In this document: in pieces, positions 23,493-31,203 of the stretch
Layout of the letters: each line of letters begins with the position of its first letter
Numbering within the stretch: the first letter of the stretch is position 1
NCBI GenBank assembly: GCA_012974305.1
Contig: JAAXQN010000157.1
Span: 1 to 36,326, forward strand
Length of the DNA stretch: 36,326 nucleotides
Source: Candidatus Methylomirabilis sp.
GTDB lineage: Bacteria; Methylomirabilota; Methylomirabilia; Methylomirabilales; CSP1-5
Direction: 5' to 3'
The notes under the pieces: generated by a model
Seen by the model: the letters and a program-made list of their open reading frames with translations, nothing else
Told to the model about the DNA's origin: nothing
Database searches by the model: none
Position numbers and translations under genes: made by a program

Positions 23493-24493
23493 TGACGCAA
23501 GAGCGAACATCGCAGGAGAAGGTCGAGACCCTCGAGGCCCTCGCCCAGACCCAAGAGGCGGAAGGGGACGGGGTCGGTCTGCTCGAAACCCTTGCAGAAC
23601 TCGCAGGCCTGCTGACGGAATTGCAGGATGAGCCGAAGGCCCGAAGGACCCTGACTCTGGCCTACCAAGTCGCCCAGACCGCCGAGGATGAACCAAAGAT
23701 TGCCCAGGCCTTTCACCAACTGGGTGTCCTCTACCATCTTCAAGGAGGCTGGGATCGGGCCCTGGAGCTGTTTCACCGGGTGCTGGCGGTCCACCAGAGG
23801 GCCAACGACCGGCATGGAATCGCCGTGACTCTGGGGAGTATCGCCGAGTCGTTTCAGGGCAAGAGAGAGTTTCGAAAGGCTTTGGAGAAGTACGAGGAGA
23901 GTCTTGCCATGAGGAGGGAACTTCAGGATGAGCGGGGACTGTCCCTCACCTGGAACAACATCGGGACGGTCAAGGCCCGGATGGGAGACATCCCCGAAGC
24001 CCTCGAGGCTTTCGAGAAAAGTCTCCAGACGCAGGAGAAACTGGGGGATTCCCTCGGGAAGGCGGTGACCTTGACTAACATCGCGAGTCTCCACCAGCGC
24101 CAAGAAAACTGGCACGAGGCGCTCCGGGGCTTCGAGCAGAGTCTCGGCCTTTATGAGATGGCGGGAGATCCCCTGGCGTTGGCGACCACCCTAAACAATC
24201 TCGGCCTGGTTCGACGTCGCCTGGGTGACCTAGATGGGGCTTACCAAAGTTACGCCCGGGCCAGGGACCTGATGCTGCAGCGGGGGGACCACCTGCGGGT
24301 CACCATCCCCATTCACAATATGGCCATGATCCACGAGGAGCGTGGGGAGTACCGGGACGCCCTCCGCCTCATGCAAGAGGTCATCAACATCGACAAGCGG
24401 ATCGGGCACCCGGACCTGAAACAGGATCTCGAGACCTTTGGCCGCATCCGGGAGAAGCTCGACCGAGAGCGAGACCAGCGGCAGTCTGTTTAG
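23492..24493 (+). CDS. Tetratricopeptide repeat (TPR) protein
   Basis: 333 aa built of roughly seven 40-residue TPR units from about residue 55 to 300 (e.g. GIAVTLGSIAESFQGKREF, SLTWNNIGTVKARMGDIPEA, ALATTLNNLGLVRRRLGDLD), of the Rapsyn/LGN-like long-repeat kind. A protein-protein interaction scaffold; no enzymatic domain. Translationally coupled to the helical 451-aa protein, with which it may form a complex. Confidence 0.85.
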   Translation: MTQERTSQEKVETLEALAQTQEAEGDGVGLLETLAELAGLLTELQDEPKARRTLTLAYQVAQTAEDEPKIAQAFHQLGVLYHLQGGWDRALELFHRVLAVHQRANDRHGIAVTLGSIAESFQGKREFRKALEKYEESLAMRRELQDERGLSLTWNNIGTVKARMGDIPEALEAFEKSLQTQEKLGDSLGKAVTLTNIASLHQRQENWHEALRGFEQSLGLYEMAGDPLALATTLNNLGLVRRRLGDLDGAYQSYARARDLMLQRGDHLRVTIPIHNMAMIHEERGEYRDALRLMQEVINIDKRIGHPDLKQDLETFGRIREKLDRERDQRQSV

Positions 24494-24539
24494 CCGCTTT
24501 TCATCCCCCGGTACCCCTCTACGACAAGGGGGAAAACTC

Positions 24540-24568
24540 TTGATTCTCGCGATGTTTTGTCGTATGGT
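24540..24568 (+). promoter_or_regulatory. Possible promoter in the 24494-24706 gap
   Basis: TTGATT (24540-24545), 17-bp spacer, TATGGT (24563-24568), upstream of the nucleotidyltransferase gene. The rest of the 213-bp gap holds a terminator hairpin and no gene. Confidence 0.4.
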
Positions 24569-24646
24569 GCCCTCGAAGATGAGGGTGTAAGTAGGCTCGG
24601 TGAGGAGATCAAGATCGACGGTGAAGGTATGGGCTCCAGGACCACC

Positions 24647-24690
24647 AAAAAACGCCCCCATCCCGGGGACGCGAGGTGGACGGGGGCGTT
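24647..24690 (-). terminator. Intrinsic terminator, minus-strand direction
   Basis: A 13-bp stem with one mismatch (AACGCCCCCATCC / GGACGGGGGCGTT). Read on the minus strand it is followed by TTTTTT. It would stop minus-strand transcripts from the U32/zinc-ribbon operon that run antisense through the nucleotidyltransferase gene. Confidence 0.65.
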
Positions 24691-24706
24691 TCGAAGGTGC
24701 TAGGCC

Positions 24707-25162
24707 GTGCACTGCAGGTACCGACTAACGTCTCGGGAGAAGGCCCGCGTCACCTCCGCCCTGCAGGACCTTCTGGGGTTTCGCGAGGAAGTCCTCTTCG
24801 CCTATCTCCACGGCTCTTTCATCAACGGGAACAGATTCCGCGACATCGACGTGGCGGTCTACCTCCATGGCCGCCTCACGCGGCGGGCCTCCCTGCAGTA
24901 CCAGGTGACCCTCGCCAAAGACATGAGCCGGGCGTTACGGCTCCCGGTCGATGTCACCGTCCTCAATGTGGCTCCCCTCGGCTTGAGGCACAACGCCGTT
25001 TCCGGCCGAGTCCTCCTCTGTCGCGAGAACGGGACGCGCACGCACTTTGCGGATGGAGTCTGCCAGCATTACGAGCGGATCCGTAAGACGGCGCGCCACG
25101 CTCTTTTCGGCCTTCTTTGGGGAGATCTGACAGCGCGCCGCCTCACCAAATGGCGGCGCTGA
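24707..25162 (+). CDS. MNT-type minimal nucleotidyltransferase
   Basis: 151 aa starting at GTG 24707. The nucleotidyltransferase signature is intact: AYLHGSFINGNRFRDIDVAVY (read as HGS then DIDVAV, the two metal-binding Asp). Later VDVTVLN may hold the third carboxylate. Proteins of this kind (MntA) usually pair with a HEPN toxin gene and silence it by AMPylation, but no HEPN gene follows here, so this copy is an orphan or acts alone. Confidence 0.75.
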   Translation: MHCRYRLTSREKARVTSALQDLLGFREEVLFAYLHGSFINGNRFRDIDVAVYLHGRLTRRASLQYQVTLAKDMSRALRLPVDVTVLNVAPLGLRHNAVSGRVLLCRENGTRTHFADGVCQHYERIRKTARHALFGLLWGDLTARRLTKWRR

Positions 25163-25207
25163 ACACCCCTGCACCTTCTGCCCTCTCTGTACCTGCTGCA
25201 CCTGCGC

Positions 25208-25453
25208 CTATCCTTTCCCGATGATACGACTATCCAGCTCTTTCTCGGCCTCTCGCAGCGTCTTGAACGGCCAACGCTTCGCCACTGTCTCCTGTTGATG
25301 ACCACACGCGGTGCAGCGCATCACGAAGACAGTCTCCACGTAATAATGACCGCAGTTGGGATCGGCGGGGTCATCGGCTAGCGTGATCCGCTCGAAGCCG
25401 TCCAGCCGCTGGAAATGATCACTCCCCTCCTTGCCACACCGCTTACAGCTCAT
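25208..25453 (-). CDS. Small zinc-ribbon protein
   Basis: 81 aa. Two Cys pairs, CKRC near the N-terminus and CTAC at about residue 47, with a short beta hairpin between (YYVETVFVMRC), form a probable zinc ribbon, followed by a charged C-terminal helix. AGGAG lies 6 nt before the ATG. It starts 12 bp after the stop of the U32 gene and is likely its operon partner. Specific role unknown. Confidence 0.65.
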   Translation of the reverse strand: MSCKRCGKEGSDHFQRLDGFERITLADDPADPNCGHYYVETVFVMRCTACGHQQETVAKRWPFKTLREAEKELDSRIIGKG

Positions 25454-25465
25454 GGGATCTCCTGC

Positions 25466-26434
25466 TCACTGACAGCAAGTCCCCACTGGCTGCCTGGCTT
25501 CCTCAAAGAGATGAAGCGTCCCCTTGGCCCGCTCCAGGTCCCGCTGAGCCTGGATCTCGGCCAGTCGCACTGTCCAGGGATGCAGGTCAAACGCCTGAGG
25601 ATCCGCCGTGTAAGCATCGATGAGGTCCCGGTAGAATTTAACCATCCGGCCGATGAGGTCGAGGGCGTACTCCCGCCCCTGGACCTTGAGGGTGCGGACC
25701 CCCATGTCGATCAGGTGGGGAATGTCGTCGAGGAGGAAGAAGGCATCATTCTTGAGGGCTACCCGGTCCGCCCATAAGTCCTGATTTCCTCGCCAGAGGC
25801 TCCAGGCCTCGAGACAGACACGGTAATCCAGGCCGCCGCGATTCGGACTCCCCTTGAACTGGTCTTTGCCGGTTTCATCTTGGCTCCGCTCGAGGCGATG
25901 GTAAGGTGACATCCAGCACTTGCCCAGATAGGTATAGCAGTTGTTGGCATGGATCAAAACTTCAACCCCCACCTCGATCTCGCGCCGCACCCTGAGCTCT
26001 TTGAGTGAGAGCTTGGTATCGGCAACCACCTGGCTGACCCCGATCTCACGATACCAGCGGATATCCTCGTCGTTCAGGATGTTGGCCCCGATGCTCGCGT
26101 GGATCGTGATGAGGGGGAAGGCCCGGTGGACCGCCGCCATCACCCCCACATCACTCAGGATCACGCCGTCAATGCCGTCGCCCACCCAAACCTCCATCCG
26201 TTTGAGCAGCGTGGAAAGCTCCGAAGAGGCGGGATGCGTATTGACGGCTGCCCGAACCTTGGCCCCACGGGCATGGGCAATCCGGACCGCCTCTCGAAGG
26301 GCCTCATCGGTCAGTTCATAGGCATCCCGCCTGCGGCTCCACCCTTTGGGCCCCACGTAGAGGGCATTCGCCCCGTTGTCCACGGCCGCCTTGACCATTT
26401 CAATGCTGCCCGCCGGCACGAGTAGTTCGATCAT
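25466..26434 (-). CDS. U32 family protein (UbiU/UbiV/YhbUV-like) 1
   Basis: 322 aa. MIELLVPAGSIEMVKAAVDN, GANALYVGPKGWSRRRD, AAVNT, GVDGVILSDVGV-type (DGVILSDVGV) and VLIHANNCYTYLGKCWMSPY are U32 hallmarks, with conserved Cys in NCYTYLGKCW and YRVCLEAW that in UbiU/UbiV hold a [4Fe-4S] cluster. U32 proteins act in O2-independent hydroxylation of quinones, prephenate-type or tRNA substrates. Here it is one of three adjacent U32 genes. A good Shine-Dalgarno (GGAGGA, 5 nt) precedes the ATG. The exact reaction is unknown. Confidence 0.85.
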   Translation of the reverse strand: MIELLVPAGSIEMVKAAVDNGANALYVGPKGWSRRRDAYELTDEALREAVRIAHARGAKVRAAVNTHPASSELSTLLKRMEVWVGDGIDGVILSDVGVMAAVHRAFPLITIHASIGANILNDEDIRWYREIGVSQVVADTKLSLKELRVRREIEVGVEVLIHANNCYTYLGKCWMSPYHRLERSQDETGKDQFKGSPNRGGLDYRVCLEAWSLWRGNQDLWADRVALKNDAFFLLDDIPHLIDMGVRTLKVQGREYALDLIGRMVKFYRDLIDAYTADPQAFDLHPWTVRLAEIQAQRDLERAKGTLHLFEEARQPVGTCCQ

Positions 26435-26457
26435 CGTCTCCTCCTTTTCACCTCGCT

Positions 26458-26531
26458 GTCAGCAATCTACCGCCATCGATCAAGAAATGACCTTGAGCTG
26501 ATTGCCGACCGCTGATTGCTGATTGCCGATG
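26458..26531. repeat. Heptameric tandem array, GCTGATT type, within a gene end
   Basis: Clear units gctgatt, gccgacc, gctgatt, gctgatt, gccgatg at 26497-26531, with weaker units to the left. It includes the last codons and stop of the U32 gene at 26480. Confidence 0.65.
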
Positions 26532-27430
26532 TAGAGCTGCCCTGATTGACCGAAATAGAAGCCGTTACACAGCCCCACCTTTGCGTGTGCCTGGATTTTT
26601 TGCCACCACGCCTCGCGAATCTCGTATGCACTGCTGCAGGCCTGTTCGAGGGCTTCCCGGTAGACCATGCCAATGTCACGGCGGTATGCAGGATCCTCCG
26701 AAACTGCCTCGATTCTGAAGAAGCGAAACCCACCCGCCACCAGACGGGGCAGATACTCGAGCATACAGACATCCCGGCCGCTCAGGACTCCCTTCCCCGT
26801 TGACTTCATCGCCCAATCCCCTTGACGGAGAAACAAGTCCTGCTGACAGAGATCCGGACACTGCATCCCCCACGCCTTTTCATACTCCAGCAGGAAGCAA
26901 TAGTCGGAGATCCCTAACGGCATCTTGCCGTGGACCAAAATCTCAAGGGGGAGACTGGTGCTGTGGGCCATCCCTTCGATCTCCTCCAGGGAGAGCTCGT
27001 AGTTGGGAGTCACTCGGGTCCCCCCGTAGTCTCGGAGGACCAATGCCCCTGTATCGGTATAGACATTCGCAAACCCGCCGATGTGGATCGAAAGTGCGGG
27101 AAACTCGTTCCGGAGGATCCGCACCACCCCGAGGTTGTGCGCTTCAACGGCGTCCACCCCCTCCTCTGCTGCCACGGCGATTGCCTTGCGGATTTGCGGG
27201 AGAAAATAGTTGCGGGGGGCTGCATACGTGGTGAGATATACCTTGCAACCTGCCTCTCGGCAGTGGCGGATCCCTGCTCGGAGATCGTCCAGCTTCTCCA
27301 AAAAGTTGGCCTCGTAATCTCGGCAGTAGAGATTCCCCAGATAGACCGCATCATACGGACTCAAATCCGAGGCCACCAGATCTTTCATATTCGAGATTGC
27401 CATATTCAGCTCGAACAATTCAGAGTTCAT
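26480..27430 (-). CDS. U32 family protein 2
   Basis: 316 aa. LSPYDAVYLGNLYCRDY, VDAVEAHNLGVVRILRNEFP and VHGKMPLGISDYCF with later Cys (MQCPDLCQQD, VCMLEYLP) fit a U32 core with Fe-S ligands. The C-terminal tail (IGNQQSAVGNQLKVIS) is encoded by a heptamer array, so it is probably a recent extension. The first codons (MNSELFELN) touch another array; ATG 27403 (MAISNM) is an alternative start. It probably works with the flanking U32 proteins. Confidence 0.8.
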   Translation of the reverse strand: MNSELFELNMAISNMKDLVASDLSPYDAVYLGNLYCRDYEANFLEKLDDLRAGIRHCREAGCKVYLTTYAAPRNYFLPQIRKAIAVAAEEGVDAVEAHNLGVVRILRNEFPALSIHIGGFANVYTDTGALVLRDYGGTRVTPNYELSLEEIEGMAHSTSLPLEILVHGKMPLGISDYCFLLEYEKAWGMQCPDLCQQDLFLRQGDWAMKSTGKGVLSGRDVCMLEYLPRLVAGGFRFFRIEAVSEDPAYRRDIGMVYREALEQACSSAYEIREAWWQKIQAHAKVGLCNGFYFGQSGQLYIGNQQSAVGNQLKVIS

Positions 27431-27604
27431 AGTTCAGAGTTGAGAGTTGAGGGTCTAAGGTCCAACGTCCAAAGTCCGATGTCGCCAAGAGCGAGGAGGG
27501 GGTTCAATAAATCTGAAACTCGAATTTCGAAATTCGAAATGTCCAGGGTCGTCGGTCATCGGTCGACGGTCATCGTTTCCGACTGCTGATCGCTGACTGC
27601 TGTT
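27424..27604. repeat. Long heptameric tandem array between two U32 genes
   Basis: Two runs: 27424-27486 (agttcat, agttcag, agttgag, agttgag, ggtctaa, ggtccaa, cgtccaa, agtccga) and 27514-27604 (tgaaact, cgaattt, cgaaatt, cgaaatg, tccaggg, tcgtcgg, tcatcgg, tcgacgg, tcatcgt, ttccgac, tgctgat, cgctgac), with about 27 non-repetitive bases between. No gene is seen here. Confidence 0.85.
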
Positions 27605-27605
27605 T

Positions 27606-28529
27606 TCATCGTCCCACCACCACCCACGAGGGCGGCAGCTCAAATGGCGGCACCTCCAAGACCTGCCGTCCCTCCCGAACCTGATCAATGGCCATGCGGA
27701 ATCGCCGGACCATGGGAAAAATGAGCTCTGGGGGGAGGCTTCTTCCCTGAAGTTTGATCACGTCCACGCCGGCGTCGAGGTAGGCGCCGACCTCCGGAGC
27801 CCGACTCACCTGTCGAGCGGGCAGCATGCGCTCCTCCTTTTTTTGTCCATTCAGATAGAGACCCCAGGGATGCTGGCAGACCTTGAAGCAGACCCCCGCC
27901 CCGCCTCGCTTGATCGATCCCGTGAGACGCTCACCGTCAGCCGGCATCTCTGGCATCGGAGAGGGGTTCGTCCGAAAGTAGCTGGGCATCCAGCACTTCC
28001 CGAGCTGGTGAAACTCATCTACCATGTGGATCATGACCTCGATCTGAGCCTTGACATAAGGTCGCATCTCGGCAATCTCTGCAGGATGTACCGTTCCCGG
28101 CAGGACGATGCAGGTCGCGCCGATCTCCTCAAGCAGGGCGACATCATCCACATTGAGGGCACCACACCCAATGCTCGCGGTGAGGGGCAGCTCGGGATAA
28201 CACCGGTGAATGTACGCAAGAATGCCAGGGTCGTTCAGGATGACTCCCGTGATGCCCCATCGTTTGAGTTCCGGGAGGCGCTCAAGGAGGTAGTCGATCT
28301 CACGCCCGCGGGGAATGGTGTTAAGGGCCAGCTGAACGGCTGCCCCCTTCTGGCGAGCGAGGACGAGGACCTGTTCGAGCTCTCTGGGGGTAAGCTCACC
28401 GTGTGCTCCCCCTCGGCTCCACCCTTTGAGCCCGACATAGATCGCATCCGCCCCTGCGTCCAGGCCGGCCTTCGCCGCCTGCACGCTCCCCGCCGGAGCT
28501 AGGAGAACTGGGCGCCTAGTGAGCTGCAT
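27606..28529 (-). CDS. U32 family protein 3
   Basis: 307 aa from ATG 28529 (MQLTRRPVLLAPAGS), chosen because the U32 N-terminus begins there and AAGG lies 6 nt upstream; an in-frame ATG at 28601 would add 24 unlikely residues. GADAIYVGLKGWSRGGAHGE, GVILNDPGILAYIHRCYPEL and FHQLGKCWMPSYF with GVCFKVCQHPW carry the U32 motifs and Cys ligands. It is closely similar to U32 protein 1 (both share the GWSR and LGKCWM motifs), suggesting duplication. First of the three tandem U32 genes, downstream of an IclR regulator. Confidence 0.85.
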   Translation of the reverse strand: MQLTRRPVLLAPAGSVQAAKAGLDAGADAIYVGLKGWSRGGAHGELTPRELEQVLVLARQKGAAVQLALNTIPRGREIDYLLERLPELKRWGITGVILNDPGILAYIHRCYPELPLTASIGCGALNVDDVALLEEIGATCIVLPGTVHPAEIAEMRPYVKAQIEVMIHMVDEFHQLGKCWMPSYFRTNPSPMPEMPADGERLTGSIKRGGAGVCFKVCQHPWGLYLNGQKKEERMLPARQVSRAPEVGAYLDAGVDVIKLQGRSLPPELIFPMVRRFRMAIDQVREGRQVLEVPPFELPPSWVVVGR

Positions 28530-28609
28530 GGGCAACCTTCGTCTGTTCGGCCAAGAGAACGAACTTCGCGGCAGAATAGCATCGTAAGTCGAGCCCGTCA
28601 AGCGGAAAT

Positions 28610-29377
28610 TCAGGGCCTGGGCTGGCCACCCATGATACGAGTAATCAGCCCGGAGACCTCGCGGAGTTTTCGTCCGCAGTGGGCCAGACGACGGTGTGGG
28701 AGAACAGAGGCAAACCCAATCACCCCGAGGGCCAACGCCACGTCCCCCCGGTGGTCGAAGATAGGGGTCGCCACCGCATTGACCCCCTTGGCGATTTCTC
28801 CAAAGCTCTCGGCAAACCCCTGACGCCGGTCTTTGGCCAAGGCTTTCTTAATTTGGGGTTGTCCTTTTCGGCGGTCAGCCTGCTCTAAGACTCCTTGGGA
28901 CCACAGATGATCGAGATCCGATTCGGGTAAGTAGGCGAGAAAGCACCGTCCCAGGGCCCCCTGGCCTAGCGGGAGGGCTTGACCGATGGGAATCGTAATC
29001 CGGAAAGCATCCTGAGCCTCGACTCGATCAACGATAATGACCCGATCCTGGAATCGCTGACCCAAGAGACAGGTGAGGTTCAGGTCTTCAAAAAGGTCTT
29101 GCAGGAAAGGTTTTGCCACCTCAGCGCGACTGGTGGCGATCGAAGCCGCACCCCCGAGTTCAATGAGGGCCGGACCTAAACCGTACTTCCTCGTCCCTGC
29201 GTCGTAGGCCAGCAGGTCATGACCGGAGAGAGCCTTGAGGATATTGAAGCAGGTGCTTTTGTTGAGATGAAGTGATCGGCTCAACTCTGATACCCCCCAC
29301 GGACGGTGGTTCCGATCTTTCAAGAACTTGAGGATCCGGACCGCGCTCTCGACCGCTGGAACCCGATCTTCCGCCAT
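28610..29377 (-). CDS. IclR family transcriptional regulator
   Basis: 255 aa. N-terminal winged helix (VESAVRILKFLKDRN ... GVSELSRSLHLNKSTCFNIL) and C-terminal effector domain (LGQGALGRCFLAYL, GVNAVATPIFDHRGDVALAL). IclR proteins sense small carboxylic or aromatic acids. It lies head-on to no other gene but directly upstream of the U32 trio (81 bp), whose regulation it may share. A perfect 16-bp palindrome sits 16 bp before the ATG and overlaps the probable -10, indicating autorepression. AGAGGG precedes the ATG. Confidence 0.93.
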   Translation of the reverse strand: MAEDRVPAVESAVRILKFLKDRNHRPWGVSELSRSLHLNKSTCFNILKALSGHDLLAYDAGTRKYGLGPALIELGGAASIATSRAEVAKPFLQDLFEDLNLTCLLGQRFQDRVIIVDRVEAQDAFRITIPIGQALPLGQGALGRCFLAYLPESDLDHLWSQGVLEQADRRKGQPQIKKALAKDRRQGFAESFGEIAKGVNAVATPIFDHRGDVALALGVIGFASVLPHRRLAHCGRKLREVSGLITRIMGGQPRP

Positions 29378-29392
29378 TAATACCCTCTTATT

Positions 29393-29408
29393 GTTCTATA
29401 TATAGAAC
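29393..29408. promoter_or_regulatory. Palindromic IclR operator
   Basis: GTTCTATATATAGAAC is a perfect 16-bp palindrome of the GTTC-n8-GAAC type bound by IclR regulators. It contains the likely -10 (TATATA) of the regulator gene. Confidence 0.65.
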
Positions 29409-29455
29409 GAAGTTCTCCAGACTAAACAGCGGAGCGCCCTCGTGTCAAGGAAAAA

Positions 29456-29482
29456 AGAAGGGACCCATCCGGGTCCCTTCTT
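29456..29482 (-). terminator. Intrinsic terminator of the CoA-ligase gene
   Basis: A 10-bp stem GAAGGGACCC / GGGTCCCTTC (loop ATCC); on the minus strand it is followed by TTTTTTCC. Confidence 0.85.
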
Positions 29483-29511
29483 CTCGACTCTGGAAATGTT
29501 GCCTCTACGCG

Positions 29512-31176
29512 TTAGCCTGCCTCGCGCTGCCTCAACACGCGCCGCAGGAGCTTGCCTGTCCCGGGACCACCAGGCCCCGGCGCCCGCGGCATCTTATCAA
29601 TAAACTCGATCTCCCGTGGCAGCTTATAGACCGCAACCTTGCCCTTGCAAAACTCAATGAGCTCCTGCTTCAGATCCTCCGAGCCCTGCTTACCCTCTTT
29701 GAGGTGGACGTAGGCCTTGGTTTTTTGGCCCATCATCGGGTCTAGAACCCCGACGACCCCCGCATCCGCCACCGATGCGTGGGTGACGAGGACGTCCTCG
29801 ATCTCCTCCGGCCCGATTCGGTAGCCGGAAGACTTGATCAGGTCATCCTCGCGGGAGAGGAACCAGATGTAGCCGTCCTCGTCCATGGTAACCATATCGC
29901 CGGCCCGGCACCAGCCCTCCTTGACTACGGACTGCTGCTTCTCGGGATCGCGCCAGTACATCGTCCCCGTGGGGCCACACGCTACGAGCTGTCCGGTCTC
30001 TCCCGGCTTGCACTCCTTTCCCTCCTCGTTGATCACCTTGACCTCATATCCCGGAATGGCTGGCCCGATGGAGCCGGGCTTGACCTTCTTGGTGGCCGCG
30101 GAGGAGATAAAGACGAACATCATCTCGGTGGTCCCCAGCCCCTCGAAGATCTCCTGGCCGAACTTTTCCTTCCAATCTTCGTACGTTTTCGCGGTGAGTG
30201 ACTCCCCCCCACCCGTACAGACTCGGAGGGAACTCAGGTCGTACTTCTTTTCGGCCCCCGGGACCTGGTGCATCTTTCGATAGGCCGTCGGCAGGGCCGA
30301 GAGAATCGTTGCCTTGTGATTCTGGATTTGCTCGAACATCCCCTCGGGGCTAAAGCGGGGGAAGATGGAGACCGCCGCTCCGAACCGGTAGGGGATCGTG
30401 GCTACGGCGGAGTATCCGGCGGCCATGGCGATGGGGGCGGCACTCAGGATCACATCGCTCTCCGTCACGTTCCAGCAATACTTACCAAAGCCATCGGGAA
30501 CGATGAGCGCCTCCTCATTGAAATGGGCTGTCCCCTTGGGCGGCCCTGTGGTTCCAGAGGTATAGAGCAGGACCGAAACATCCATGCGATCACGGCGCAC
30601 TGGTTCACACTCCGGCTTCCCGCCGTCCACCAGCTCCTGGTACAAGAGATACCCTTGCTGCTTATACGTGGCCTGCTGCTCGGGCGTACCGCCGATCACG
30701 ATGATATGCTGCAAGGTCTTGAGATCTGGCTTGGCCTTCTCCAGTTCCTCGATCAGCGCCGCCGCCACGACCACCGCCTTGACCTCGGCATTGTTGAAGA
30801 CGTGGGCGATCTCGGCGCGGGAGAAGAGTCCGGAGGTCGGCAGGAAGATGCCGCCGATCTTCAGGACCGCAAAATTCGTCACCAGCGCGGGGGGGATATT
30901 CGGGGCGCGTAGTGCCACCCGGTCCGCCTCCTCGATCCCCAAGCCCTTCAGGCTACTGCCGAGCTTGTTGACCATGCCAAGCAGTGCCTTATACGGGATC
31001 CTTTTATCCTCAAAAAGGATGGCAGGCCGATCCCCTCTCCCCGCGGCCACCTGCTTGTCTAAGAGCTCCTCGGTGCTGTTGAATTTCTGCGGGTAGGCCT
31101 GATACTCGGGGAGCTTGTAGACCCAGGTTGGCCAGAGCTCCTTGGGGGGGAGATACCCTTCTGGGATTTTTCCCAT
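29512..31176 (-). CDS. AMP-forming acyl/aryl-CoA ligase
   Basis: 554 aa. ANL superfamily motifs are complete: P-loop LLYTSGTTGPPKG, A5 (GLGTTEM), A7/A8 (GWCRAGDMVTMDEDGYIWF, LSREDDLIKSSGYRIGPEEI) and the catalytic Lys near the end (GTGKLLRR). The overall layout resembles the benzoate/2-aminobenzoate-CoA ligase group, so it probably activates an aromatic or medium acid with ATP and CoA. GGAGGGG precedes the ATG. Lies downstream of the class III CoA-transferases and ends at a strong terminator. Substrate not determinable. Confidence 0.9.
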   Translation of the reverse strand: MGKIPEGYLPPKELWPTWVYKLPEYQAYPQKFNSTEELLDKQVAAGRGDRPAILFEDKRIPYKALLGMVNKLGSSLKGLGIEEADRVALRAPNIPPALVTNFAVLKIGGIFLPTSGLFSRAEIAHVFNNAEVKAVVVAAALIEELEKAKPDLKTLQHIIVIGGTPEQQATYKQQGYLLYQELVDGGKPECEPVRRDRMDVSVLLYTSGTTGPPKGTAHFNEEALIVPDGFGKYCWNVTESDVILSAAPIAMAAGYSAVATIPYRFGAAVSIFPRFSPEGMFEQIQNHKATILSALPTAYRKMHQVPGAEKKYDLSSLRVCTGGGESLTAKTYEDWKEKFGQEIFEGLGTTEMMFVFISSAATKKVKPGSIGPAIPGYEVKVINEEGKECKPGETGQLVACGPTGTMYWRDPEKQQSVVKEGWCRAGDMVTMDEDGYIWFLSREDDLIKSSGYRIGPEEIEDVLVTHASVADAGVVGVLDPMMGQKTKAYVHLKEGKQGSEDLKQELIEFCKGKVAVYKLPREIEFIDKMPRAPGPGGPGTGKLLRRVLRQREAG

Positions 31177-31203
31177 GACCCCTCCTCCTTCTTTCTTTTT
31201 TCT

